From: Mesorhizobium amorphae CCNWGS0123
GTDB taxonomy: Bacteria; Pseudomonadota; Alphaproteobacteria; Rhizobiales; Rhizobiaceae
Length of the DNA stretch: 64,000 bases
Assembly: GCF_001686985.1 (NCBI RefSeq)
Contig: NZ_CP015318.1
Location: 2,168,001 to 2,232,000 of the forward strand
Reading direction: 5' to 3'
Shown here: piece by piece, positions 10,501-17,512 of the stretch
How the letters are laid out: every line of letters begins with the position of its first letter
How positions within the stretch are numbered: position 1 is the first letter of the stretch
Translations under genes and position numbers: made by a program
The notes under the pieces: generated by a model
What the model saw: the letters and a program-made list of their open reading frames with translations, nothing else
What the model was told of the DNA's origin: nothing
The model's database searches: none

Positions 10501-13500
10501 TGCGGGCTCATTTCGTCGTGAACGACGAGCGCGTGGCCAAGGATCTCGTCGACAATCCAGACATGAGCACAATTCGGGGCCTGGTTGAGTCAGGACAGAT
10601 CGATCCCGACAAGTCGATTTTCTATGTTCCAGGATCAAGCAGCGGAATGCGTCAGTCTGCAGTTCCGGGACTGCCGTTGGAAGAGACAATCGTCAACTAT
10701 AGTGGAAAAAGACAGCGCGTATGGAACGCACAATCCAGCAGGCTCGAGGTCATACTCAACGAAAAGTTCTTCAACTTTCTGCCCAGTCCGGATCGTATCT
10801 TGCTGCGGAAATTGCCGGCGCCGTTCAGCCACTACACGCCCTCGGACGGTTCGATTTACTTCAACCTCTTTGGCAAGCGGGAGGCGGTAGCGGCGACGGT
10901 CGACCGCACACTTGCGCTGTCGGCCCCGGCCCTTCGGATCGGGGTTCCCGGTATCCCTTTCCTCCAGCTTCCATTTGCGCTCAGGGGTGAGATCAGATTC
11001 TTTCATCGGACGCAGTTGCCGGAAGCCGCTCCGATCGTCGCGAAAAGTGACTTTGTTCAGCGGGATTTCGTCACCGAGGGCGAACTACCTCTGAGGATCG
11101 CCGTTCCTCGCTGGCTGCACGAACTCGACGCGCGTGCTGCCAAGGGCGGAGGTATCGCGTTTCCAAAGGGCGGCAGGGCCTCACTGGAAAAATGGCTGGA
11201 TGAAATCGAAACCACCGCGACACCTCGGCAGAAAGGTGAGATTGCGGAATTTCGGGAGACCAGTTTGCCCTTGTTCGAGGATGAAACATTCATTCCCGCC
11301 GGCGCCATGCCTGCCTTGCGTACCTTCTTGATGGGACAGGCAAAACCCGTCGAAGCGCCACCTCCAGAGTTTGCCTACTTGATATCGCAAGACCTGCAGG
11401 CACCGCTCGTGCACTGGTACAGTGAACAGGGTGTGACCGAGACGCAGCGGCAGACCTGGTACGTCAACCGGCTTGGCGCGCTTTCCGGGGATGGCGCCGG
11501 CCCAGCCAGTTTCGCAAGGGGATCGGACGCAGGCGCCGCGCGAACGGCAGGCAGACAGGGCGACCTGAACTACCTGCGCGACGGTTCGATCACCGTGGAT
11601 GGACGCACCGTCGATGCAGCCGCGCTCAAGCTTCCTGTCGCGTCCGATGCGTTCCTGGTGATTGCCGAGAAGGCTGACCTGCCCGGCGTGGATCGGCTGG
11701 TCCGTGACATCGAGAGTCATCCCAACTACCGCCGCGGCCAGGATGTCGTTCTATTCGTCTGCGGAGGAGGGACGCGGGAAAACAATCCCGATTCGTTCGT
11801 TCCCGTATCGCTTGCGAGGACTGTCGCAGGCAGGCTCGGCGGGCGCGTGCAGGCCGTCGACGGCGACGTCCATATCGGCGAGACGATCGCGCTGGATGGT
11901 TCCGCCCTCGTTGAGCTGCCAGGGCTACCAGTGATCGACGTCACCGGCGGACGTTCCGATCAGCAGCCGAACTATGACGCGCAGCGGCGATATTGGCTGT
12001 CAGACGGTGGGCGCGGCGTCCGTGTTGACGGCGCTTTCGACCCTGCGAACATGGCGCACGGCGCCAAGGTTGACGGCCGCATGGTCGACGGCAGGAGCCT
12101 CGGCGCCGAGGAGCGCAAGATGCTGGAGGCGGCGCCTCCGACGACCTATTCGCTGCAACAGGTCCGCAACATGCGGCAGCCCGAGAAATGGAAAGCCGGC
12201 GAGATCTACACGCGGGAACTCAATGGATCGAACGGAGAGGTGCATTTCCCGGTCGAGGCCAACCCGGATGGCCCCCACCCCGTCCTTGGCGAAGGTGGGC
12301 GATACGTTGATGCGCCTGTCTTCAAGAGCCAGGACGTCATCGAGGCGATCGAGGTCAAGACCTACCATCGCTGGACGACGATCAACGGTGTCGCGCAGAT
12401 GCGCGAAGTACCGCTCACGCCGAAATTGCAAGAGCAGATCAACAAGGACGTGGCGCTGCGCAACGAGAACCCGGCCTATCAACCGCGCTGGGTCTTTCTC
12501 GACGCGCCGCCTTCGGCGGAGTTGCAGCGGGCGCTCGACGATGCGGGGATTGTCGGCAACATTTTCGGACACAACAAACCGGCCGCGGCAACACCGCAAC
12601 CTCACTCTGCCACGACCAAATCCCGTCCAGGCCGAACCATGCTGCTCGAAGACGAGAGCGGCAAGGTGATCATCGCGGCAATGCTTGGCACCGAACCAAG
12701 GGGACCGGAACTGGTTTATGTTCCGCCTTCCGATGGACCGCGCGCGCCGACCGACGCGCCGGAGGTGGCCGACAAGACGCACATATTGATGCACGACCCC
12801 AACACCGGTGAGCCCGTGGTGCTGCCCTGGATACGCGGTGCTTCCGACGACCATGTGCCGGGAAGCCTGCCGGAAGAGGGCAGCCAGCCTGCCAATGCAG
12901 CCGAGGAAGCAAGCAATGCCGGCCGATCCTCGCGCGGCAATGTCGGCCCCTATGTCTTCCGCGCCGATACGCGTTCGCCGGGCGAGGTCAGCAACGCGGG
13001 CGGCTTCTCGCCACCGCCACCGACAGGAATATGGGTGGACAATCCGCAAGGCATCGCGCTGAGCAACTATGTCATGGGCAACACCCATGGCCGCTTCGTC
13101 GGTACGAGCCAGTCGGTCTCCGGGGCCAAGACCTTTGTCGCGGAAGAGTCGCGGGCCGCGCGCCAGCAAGGCTACACCTATCTTTACACGCTGAACCCAA
13201 GCAGGCCGCGCCTCCACGTCCCGATCGAGTTCGAGGCGATGGGCCGGCCCGTCGGCGACAGGATGGCCCGCGTCGACGAGACCGCAGTCGACGGTAGTGT
13301 GCCGTGGAGCGAGGTCTACGGGTGGCGGATGATGGACCCTGACGGCAACTTCGTCGGCGGTTTCTCCCGCAACGAGGATTTCGTTGCTCCGGGCGCATCG
13401 ACGTCCAAACGCCCGCAGATCATCCTGCGCCCAGCCGACGAATTCTGGGATGTCAGCACCCCAACGGAGACGCCGGTGACCGAGGCCGTGGTCAACGAGG

Positions 13501-15713
13501 CGCCGCCTGTGGCCAGCGAAACACCGCAGGTGGTCAACACTGCCACTGAAGCAGCATCGCCAGGCGCCGCATGGCCGCCAGCGCCCGACCTGGGCAGGGC
13601 AGTCTTCGACCCTGCCAGCGGAAGGATCGTCAGCCTCGAGCTTCCGGCAAGCGCCGCCGCGGAACCGGGATTTGCGGAGCCCGTGCGGGCGCCGACCGGG
13701 CCGGAGGTCCGGTCGCTTTCGGCCGATCAGATTTCAGGGCTGACCGGCGCGCAGCTGCACGCGATCAAGCCGGAGCACCTCGCCAAGCTGACGCCTGAGC
13801 AGGTGGCTGCATTGAGCCCCGAGCAGATCGGCCAGCTGGCGTTCGATCAAGTCGCGGCGTTGCGGCCGAAGCAGTTGCGGGCGCTGAGCGCCGAACAGCT
13901 CCAGGCGATCAGGCCAAGCAGGTTGCAAGCCATTGCCCCTGGCCGCATCAGCGGCCTGCGGCCGGATCAGGTCGCTGCCCTCTCACCCGAGCAACTTGCT
14001 GCCTTGACCATCGAGCAGGTGCGCAAGCTGACGCCCGACCAGATCGCCGGGCTTAGCGACGAGCAGCGCAACGCCTTCTCGTCGGAACAGTTCGCCGCCA
14101 TGAGACCTGCTCAATTCGGCCATCTCGATGCGACGCAGTTCGCGGCGTTGAATCCCGACCTTGTCGCGGCCCGCAATCCCGTGACAACGGCACAGCTGTC
14201 GCCAGACCACATCGCGGCGCTTACGCGTGAGCAGCTTGGCGCCCTGACCATTCATCAGATCGAGGCGCTGACAAAGCAGCAGATAGCGGCTCTGAGGCCG
14301 AAGCAGCTTGGCGAGTTGAGCCCCGGCCAGTTGCGCAAGTTCACGCCAACGCAGTTTGCCTGGATGTCGACGGAGCAGACGAACGCGCTTTCCGTGCTGC
14401 AGGTGACGACCTTCCGGGCAACTCACAAGAATGCCATGACGCCGGATCAGGCCGCGGCCGTCGACCAGGCGCTGAGCCATGCCCGGATGCGCGAAAACGC
14501 TCAGGCGCTCGCCACCTTTGGCGGCATGTCGACCACCTCCTACGCGTTGTGGAGTTCGTTGCCACCGACATGGACGGCCACCGCCGGAGCTGTGGCATTT
14601 GGCGTGCGAGGCTTCGTGTTCGGCACGCAGGCGATCTTTCCCAACGCGACCGCAAGTCACAAGCCGTTCGGGCGATTCCTCAACGCGCTCGGCGGGGCTA
14701 CATTCATTGCCGCAGCGCCAGGCGCGGCGACCGGAATGGTCCAGGGCAAGGATCTTGTCGTCAATAGCACGTTCTCGCTCGGCAACGTCGTCTATGGCAC
14801 GAAGTCGATGCTGCAGTCGTTCACCGGCAGGCCGGTGATCCGAAACATGGCCGAACATCTGGCTGGACCCGGTTATGTGCTTGGCTGCGCCGTCTATACG
14901 TTGCACTCGTGGCCGGCGCCGATCGCGACGGTCGCCGGCACCATGTTCACGTTCGGCTGCGCCGAATTCTGGGCGTCTGCCATAAGGACGGACCGGATGA
15001 ATCGCCGTTCGGTGCCGCGAACCGATGGCGATATCGCGGCGGCGGCAAAGTCCGACAAAAGATGGGCTGCGGGGGATCGTTGGACCCTGGGCATCACCTT
15101 CGGCATTGGCATGCTTCTCTTCTCGCTTGACTCCCTGCTGGCGCAGCCTTGGGACAGCCCGGAAACCACTCCGCCACCCGATCCGAAAAACCCGGATGGC
15201 GATGCGTCGTCCCAACAGCCCGATGATCATCCGGATGTTCCAGATGGACCGAAAACCCCGCCCGAAAACTTCCCGCAACTTGTCGTGCTGGCGGATGACG
15301 GCCTGAATTTGCGGGCCCAGCCCGATGGCGATTCGACCGTGGTGACGGTCTTGGAGCCCGGCACGTTCGTCGAACAGACCGCGAAGCCGTCGACCGATCC
15401 GTCAGGGGAAGCCTGGATACCCGTCGAAGGATTCGGACCGGACGGCGAAATGCATAGCGGCTGGGTTTCCAGCGACCTTGTGGAGGCTCATCCCGCGGGC
15501 AGCAGCAATCCCGAGGGCCGCACCAATCCGACGCTGGAGAAAGACGGCTATCAGTGGGTCGAGGTCAAGAACGGCGACAGCATTCGCCTGATCGCCAAGA
15601 CCCATTCAACAGATGTGGCGGAGACGGTAGTGCTCAACATGGACCATATCCTGAGCCCGGATATGATCTTCTCGGGCGATCGCATCTATCTGCCGGTCAC
15701 ATCGGTTGGCTGA
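4566..15713 (+). CDS. Giant 3715-aa multidomain protein: LysM, nuclease-like, ADP-ribosyltransferase-like, octapeptide repeats, SH3b, LysM
   Basis: One uninterrupted frame begins at ATG 4566 after GGAGG. Order by residue: coiled coil ~19-72; two related ~75-residue modules at ~132 and ~303; LysM ~446-496; two related modules marked GPGTV and W-V/I-D at ~598 and ~1018; hydrophobic block ~1308-1390 resembling DUF4781-type regions; Pro/Gly linker ~1502-1551; large unique region to ~2300; strand-plus-CGGG segment ~2394; restriction-fold-like segment with EVK at 2596-2598; ADP-ribosyltransferase-like segment ~2794-2935; 31 octapeptides 3051-3298; several hydrophobic segments ~3310-3525; SH3b ~3572-3640; C-terminal LysM ~3662-3712. 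There is no Sec signal. Its place between the type III operons suggests a giant effector or toxin. No immunity-like gene follows. Function is inferred. Confidence 0.9.
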   Translation: MVRPITLTKPAVQPQKVNASANAAQVARLEAQAAQLREQIRLANRMGERDWAAQARQELAQVNTQLNSLQPPAAAPAAPGVNVVNASNGTSGNGTTVVPALYVQPDLMAPPSLTPVKLDGSKPEDNAAEATTARNIVNDVTGGKSIDQIASARGMTREQVIAALRSGGMTVSTTDPNSDVQTTKITDASGRTVTQYYDYQHDSYYTSVQQPNCATTMTPVRDGLGRKETSSYNSDTGAVTTRYEDDLGTGTVTERTSLPNGASVETVTPGAGLSLPVTTVIGPDGRKTILATAQDPGGTSTQTIKDGLAEGKSIEQVAQENGLTSEQVIAELQAAGYQVKTQAPTSDNGDVQSVEIVDPHSGDKTVYSHDYQHDARTVTTTADGKETSHSVDGNGKTRNSMRDTKTGETTTTIVDPKAGTETKIVTDKDGRVTTTTTEKINGGKPVEYEVKPGDNLTLIAEQYGVTLDDLRRTNPELFDSPRDPDIIHPGEKITIENGTRTTVEVTFNGYTLTTKPDGSMTLHNNTTGTDLKIEAGSTQEALARTLLAVNPNSSDPKEAKEGEVVKTFVEGLLAGEALPALIDAAEQAGQDKTDLMTKYGPGTVIEPKLDGENRVVDPFGDPPQGNAPSGGKWTPMKIDGVWTWVDPQVAQAIITENIALSRITETRALAGQRQEQFNVHMLDPAYKEAVDGAQTIINKALAPHGLQWTAQKPKGTLADAQARLTKANTLLQNAQDARGEYENAGRVLADAIAQQGELTPLIDPNAQAFTSTDNPGPDRQTQYAQGLADHANVDQLFSEVGLHLSKGDKLTIDFLVGQAELNGVPTDSKEYQDLKALQTTAGSQLELAQAYQDYFDAHANATQVGAQQTGLEQRLLAEYNSEHQFLFEQGKKHQRVSGDYLGLFQSQKLEIRDGQVWVVNQFEEGTTEQQLTYSLSEKNVRDEYRDRQLNKDWQQLLGGANSSGPVCTANGLGAAKAGEEQAAKTLNDVLDKQIGNSITDLNSKLTTLQTNFNNALTEHGPGTVDAPAGTLPDGVQPVEIDVGGQTIKVAPEIAQKYNEIGIDALTQGGKAVWIDLDTQDDDASGRWVDPELAVAKLKLDATRLQITQAEDLRRVVQGFSDYHELRLSDPSLLADRNSTVDKTYLDEHGQQTLDGIYQPKFQQLLASGYDNEFREQVGTDLEETVSKKLGVNGSTEEGREAIENVTEEIRDIGGDNPYVRSVPIFYVDDEVGTQQAVLFAVRDGDGNTRYVDVTGKKFDDLGDFQDNNNQFGENGKLVVPKGLEMKAGDDGKVALEVVKARNVSVWDKVVDPLVGIGTGIATILSFTPAAPVAAPLAYTGAAYLGTRAVINQVNHLEHGGEWDDTESLMNVASVATTVLPMASSGLRTIGMAGREMTAAGLAGNQMTRLQAFRGSIGATRSGSPLALETRTYMQSTAGLNKVAWSTDVGSVIVGAPLLATSAYDLVVNGDQMNGLQLANALTGLGTGITGTGLGIHGLRTLRPGTGTQASSNGPGANPPPGSGGAHQQPPGGKGSPPSQPALGPGPSGRPMNVYEAGADGVYRPTGEQVFHDPSHPVIQGEVIKTDDASGDGPTMPPAHDPHGSTPPVALHPADGDPIVVPGKPTGKDGSVHLVWDPETRSFTGMPEPDTSGYVYTSGKDVTPPPHYRDTDPGGKPLSLEQLAARYQKEKEYYSSRELDQRYGDARPVLEALSETQLPEPADGKPTKQKRFGDFRVSALGRVRINTEPLNAVLDLIPGARQVDLGSPTWRSYMVGIGRQTNFRAIGQAVSDGVKYKSAEPLRGTLGEELGISIRPNEHRNVTAAQLKLWPAQRQIAFQYKGSDLLDAGRQGLFGEAADSAFVVVPRSARLTGPTAEGANVKSWGVDLTFSLALRARPATLKAGERDFLHVPADGRNKFMQFEGDVPYKKVYQEDKYYLPSFIGVEQRYEVAMNATVPKDTVVVSQFVDENQGVLGRLRLRAHFVVNDERVAKDLVDNPDMSTIRGLVESGQIDPDKSIFYVPGSSSGMRQSAVPGLPLEETIVNYSGKRQRVWNAQSSRLEVILNEKFFNFLPSPDRILLRKLPAPFSHYTPSDGSIYFNLFGKREAVAATVDRTLALSAPALRIGVPGIPFLQLPFALRGEIRFFHRTQLPEAAPIVAKSDFVQRDFVTEGELPLRIAVPRWLHELDARAAKGGGIAFPKGGRASLEKWLDEIETTATPRQKGEIAEFRETSLPLFEDETFIPAGAMPALRTFLMGQAKPVEAPPPEFAYLISQDLQAPLVHWYSEQGVTETQRQTWYVNRLGALSGDGAGPASFARGSDAGAARTAGRQGDLNYLRDGSITVDGRTVDAAALKLPVASDAFLVIAEKADLPGVDRLVRDIESHPNYRRGQDVVLFVCGGGTRENNPDSFVPVSLARTVAGRLGGRVQAVDGDVHIGETIALDGSALVELPGLPVIDVTGGRSDQQPNYDAQRRYWLSDGGRGVRVDGAFDPANMAHGAKVDGRMVDGRSLGAEERKMLEAAPPTTYSLQQVRNMRQPEKWKAGEIYTRELNGSNGEVHFPVEANPDGPHPVLGEGGRYVDAPVFKSQDVIEAIEVKTYHRWTTINGVAQMREVPLTPKLQEQINKDVALRNENPAYQPRWVFLDAPPSAELQRALDDAGIVGNIFGHNKPAAATPQPHSATTKSRPGRTMLLEDESGKVIIAAMLGTEPRGPELVYVPPSDGPRAPTDAPEVADKTHILMHDPNTGEPVVLPWIRGASDDHVPGSLPEEGSQPANAAEEASNAGRSSRGNVGPYVFRADTRSPGEVSNAGGFSPPPPTGIWVDNPQGIALSNYVMGNTHGRFVGTSQSVSGAKTFVAEESRAARQQGYTYLYTLNPSRPRLHVPIEFEAMGRPVGDRMARVDETAVDGSVPWSEVYGWRMMDPDGNFVGGFSRNEDFVAPGASTSKRPQIILRPADEFWDVSTPTETPVTEAVVNEAPPVASETPQVVNTATEAASPGAAWPPAPDLGRAVFDPASGRIVSLELPASAAAEPGFAEPVRAPTGPEVRSLSADQISGLTGAQLHAIKPEHLAKLTPEQVAALSPEQIGQLAFDQVAALRPKQLRALSAEQLQAIRPSRLQAIAPGRISGLRPDQVAALSPEQLAALTIEQVRKLTPDQIAGLSDEQRNAFSSEQFAAMRPAQFGHLDATQFAALNPDLVAARNPVTTAQLSPDHIAALTREQLGALTIHQIEALTKQQIAALRPKQLGELSPGQLRKFTPTQFAWMSTEQTNALSVLQVTTFRATHKNAMTPDQAAAVDQALSHARMRENAQALATFGGMSTTSYALWSSLPPTWTATAGAVAFGVRGFVFGTQAIFPNATASHKPFGRFLNALGGATFIAAAPGAATGMVQGKDLVVNSTFSLGNVVYGTKSMLQSFTGRPVIRNMAEHLAGPGYVLGCAVYTLHSWPAPIATVAGTMFTFGCAEFWASAIRTDRMNRRSVPRTDGDIAAAAKSDKRWAAGDRWTLGITFGIGMLLFSLDSLLAQPWDSPETTPPPDPKNPDGDASSQQPDDHPDVPDGPKTPPENFPQLVVLADDGLNLRAQPDGDSTVVTVLEPGTFVEQTAKPSTDPSGEAWIPVEGFGPDGEMHSGWVSSDLVEAHPAGSSNPEGRTNPTLEKDGYQWVEVKNGDSIRLIAKTHSTDVAETVVLNMDHILSPDMIFSGDRIYLPVTSVG
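12945..13371 (+). other. ADP-ribosyltransferase-like domain inside the giant protein
   Basis: The segment VFRADTRSPGEVSNAGGF matches the pertussis toxin S1/cholera toxin A opening pattern (Y-R-x-D-x-R-x-P-x-x-V...GF), with R2799 in the place of the NAD-binding Arg. FVGTSQS (2844-2850) stands where those toxins have the FVSTS strand. E2905 lies eight residues before the Pro of VPWSEVYGW, the same spacing as catalytic E129 to the Pro of the RRIPPENI motif in S1. All three elements occur in the right order and at reasonable distances, so an R-S-E class mono-ADP-ribosyltransferase is likely. Activity and target are unknown. Confidence 0.7.
13716..14459 (+). repeat. 31 tandem octapeptide repeats in the giant protein
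   Basis: Residues 3051-3298 are 31 consecutive eight-residue units with consensus L-[ST]-P-[ED]-Q-[hydrophobic]-x-A, for example LTPEQVAA, LSPEQLAA and LTPDQIAG. I find no insertion or deletion in the register over 248 residues. The DNA copies are diverged, so this is an old, selected protein repeat. It could form a short-helix solenoid acting as a spacer or binding rod. Confidence 0.85.
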
Positions 15714-15732
15714 GGAACAGCCGGCCCGGTTT

Positions 15733-16665
15733 TTAGCGATCGTCTAAAGGCTGCGCCTTGCCGGTTCTCGCGGCATAGGCGTGCGCGACGCAGGCGGCCA
15801 GCTTTGCCGCCCGCTCGGCTATCGGATTGGACGGTTCGGAAGTGTAGGAGGCGGTGAACTGCAAGTCGGACGGGTGCCACTCGCAGTCGACGATGCGCAG
15901 TTGGCCGCTTGCGGTGTAGTCCTGGACGACTTCCTCGGGGAGGGAGGCTATGCCGATACCGTTGAGTGTCATCTTGATGGAAGCGGCCAGCGAATTGGCC
16001 GGAAAGATACGCGGCGTCTCTTCCAGTTCGCCGGTCAGCTTGCGGTAAAGTTCGCTGTAGGGTCGCGTGGTGCGCGCATAGCTGATGATCGGAAACTGCA
16101 TCAGATCGGTCAGCGTCAGCTTGCGTCGGTTCGGCAGTTTTAATTGCGGCGAGCAGACCCAGACGAGCGGAAAGGATGGCAGCTCGATATTCTCGATGCT
16201 GTACTCCAGAAGGGGCCCCATCAGCACCGCAAGATCGAGCCGGTGGGACATGAGTTCGTTGCGCAGCGTCGTCGTCGCATCCACGACGATATCCGTGTCG
16301 ACAAGCGGATAGTTTGCCTGCAATTCCTTCAGGAAATCCGGAAGCCAGGTGTGCACGATGGTTTCGGCGACCCCGAGCCTGAGCACCCCTGCCGTCTCTG
16401 AAAGAGAGCTGGCCGTCAGTTGCAGCCGTTCGGCTACGCGCAGGACCCGCTGCGCAGGTGGCAGCAGCCGCTGTCCCTCGGCGGTCAGCCTGACGGTGCT
16501 GCTCTGCCGTTCGAACAGCTTGGCGCCCAGCGCTTCCTCGAGCCCGGCAATGCGCGTGGATACTGCCGGCTGCGTGGTGTTGAGGCGCTCCGCCGCCTTT
16601 CGAAAGCTTCCGAAAGTCGCCACCAGGAGAAAGGTTTCGAGCTGCTTGATGTTGAAAGGGATCAC
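15733..16665 (-). CDS. LysR-family transcriptional regulator
   Basis: A standard 310-residue LysR protein. The N-terminal winged HTH (residues ~5-65, core SFRKAAERLNTTQPAVSTRI) is followed by a periplasmic-binding-protein-like effector domain (~92-295). The start is GTG at 16665, three bases after the stop of the broken L,D-transpeptidase gene on the same strand, with no clear ribosome-binding site; it may once have been translationally coupled to it. It converges with the giant gene, leaving only 19 bases between stops. The regulated genes cannot be told from sequence. Confidence 0.9.
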   Translation of the reverse strand: MIPFNIKQLETFLLVATFGSFRKAAERLNTTQPAVSTRIAGLEEALGAKLFERQSSTVRLTAEGQRLLPPAQRVLRVAERLQLTASSLSETAGVLRLGVAETIVHTWLPDFLKELQANYPLVDTDIVVDATTTLRNELMSHRLDLAVLMGPLLEYSIENIELPSFPLVWVCSPQLKLPNRRKLTLTDLMQFPIISYARTTRPYSELYRKLTGELEETPRIFPANSLAASIKMTLNGIGIASLPEEVVQDYTASGQLRIVDCEWHPSDLQFTASYTSEPSNPIAERAAKLAACVAHAYAARTGKAQPLDDR

Positions 16666-16668
16666 GAG

Positions 16669-17318
16669 TCAGTGCCGGACAATAATCTGAGCGCCGATCT
16701 TTACCCGGTCATATAGGTCGATAACGTCTTCATTGGTCATGCGGATGCATCCGGAGGAGTTGGCCTGTCCGACGGTCCAGGGCTGGTTGGTGCCGTGGAC
16801 GCGATAAAGCGTGTTGCCGATATAGAGCGCGCGCGCCCCCAATGGGTTGTTCGGCCCTCCCGCGACACGCGCAGGCAGGAGGCGGCCTTTCGATGCTTCC
16901 CTTCCCTGGATCGCATTTCGGCCGGCGGCTGCCAATCCGGCCAGTCCATCTTGCTCGAAATCGTGTCGCGACCGGACCACTCCAGTCCCTCCTTGCCGAC
17001 GCCCACCGCGTATCGCAGCGCCTTGCCGTTCCCCAGAATGTAGTAAAGGCGCCGCTCCGTGGTGTTGATCACGATCGATCCCTTTGGCTGAGCCTCGCTG
17101 AAGTTAACGATCTGCCTGGGGATCAGCGACCACGCGGGCAGCGTTCCTTCGTCCGACGTCTGGTCGGGAGCCGAAGGGGAGACCAGCACATTTCTCGCCT
17201 GATCGTAAGTCCAACTTCTAGGGTCATAGCCGCCGTTCGATTGGGCCTGTGCCGACACCGTGGCCGCAATCGATACAGCAGCAGTCAAGCCCGCAAGCAG
17301 GATCCTGTTTGCCGCCAC
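16669..17318 (-). pseudogene. L,D-transpeptidase (ErfK/YbiS/YcfS/YnhG family), frameshifted
   Basis: The product would be a periplasmic enzyme that makes 3-3 cross-links in peptidoglycan or anchors proteins to it. From GTG 17318 the frame gives a signal peptide (cleavage after AQA) and the first half of the YkuD domain up to WPDWQPPAEM. The second half, with the catalytic motif HGTN...SSGCIRM, continues only in another frame (ending at 16669). The break lies at 16911-16914, where two extra bases (or one missing base) separate ATG from ATC. Without the shift the product would be ~215 residues, normal for the family. It is either a recent pseudogene or a sequencing error. Confidence 0.85.
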
Positions 17319-17448
17319 CGAGACCGATCCCCTTCTGCATCCTGGCGTTTGAACCGGTGATCATGGGTCCGGTCTCAGCTGATTCCAGCGCGCACCATAT
17401 CGCTTTGCTCACTGTTCACAACATTTGGCACCGAATACACAGATGCAA

Positions 17449-17467
17449 TCCAATTGGACTTCCAATT
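17449..17467. promoter_or_regulatory. Candidate operator upstream of the main type III operon
   Basis: TCCAATTGGA (17449-17458) is a perfect palindrome directly followed by TTCCAATT (17460-17467), so AATTGGA and TCCAATT also form a 7-2-7 inverted repeat. It lies 46 bases before the ATG of the secretin gene. It matches the pair of elements at 3527-3563 before the other type III operon. No convincing rhizobial tts box was seen here. Confidence 0.4.
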
Positions 17468-17512
17468 TCTCGGTGCGCACGATAGAGTGAATTGGCGGGT
17501 AAACCATGAGAC

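Noticed and set aside
13716..14459. Similarity of LTPEQVAAL units to the opening of TAL-effector repeats (LTPEQVVAI)
   Set aside because: The period is 8 residues, not 33-35, and there are no base-specifying residue pairs or the rest of the TAL unit. The resemblance is limited to a helix-cap motif.
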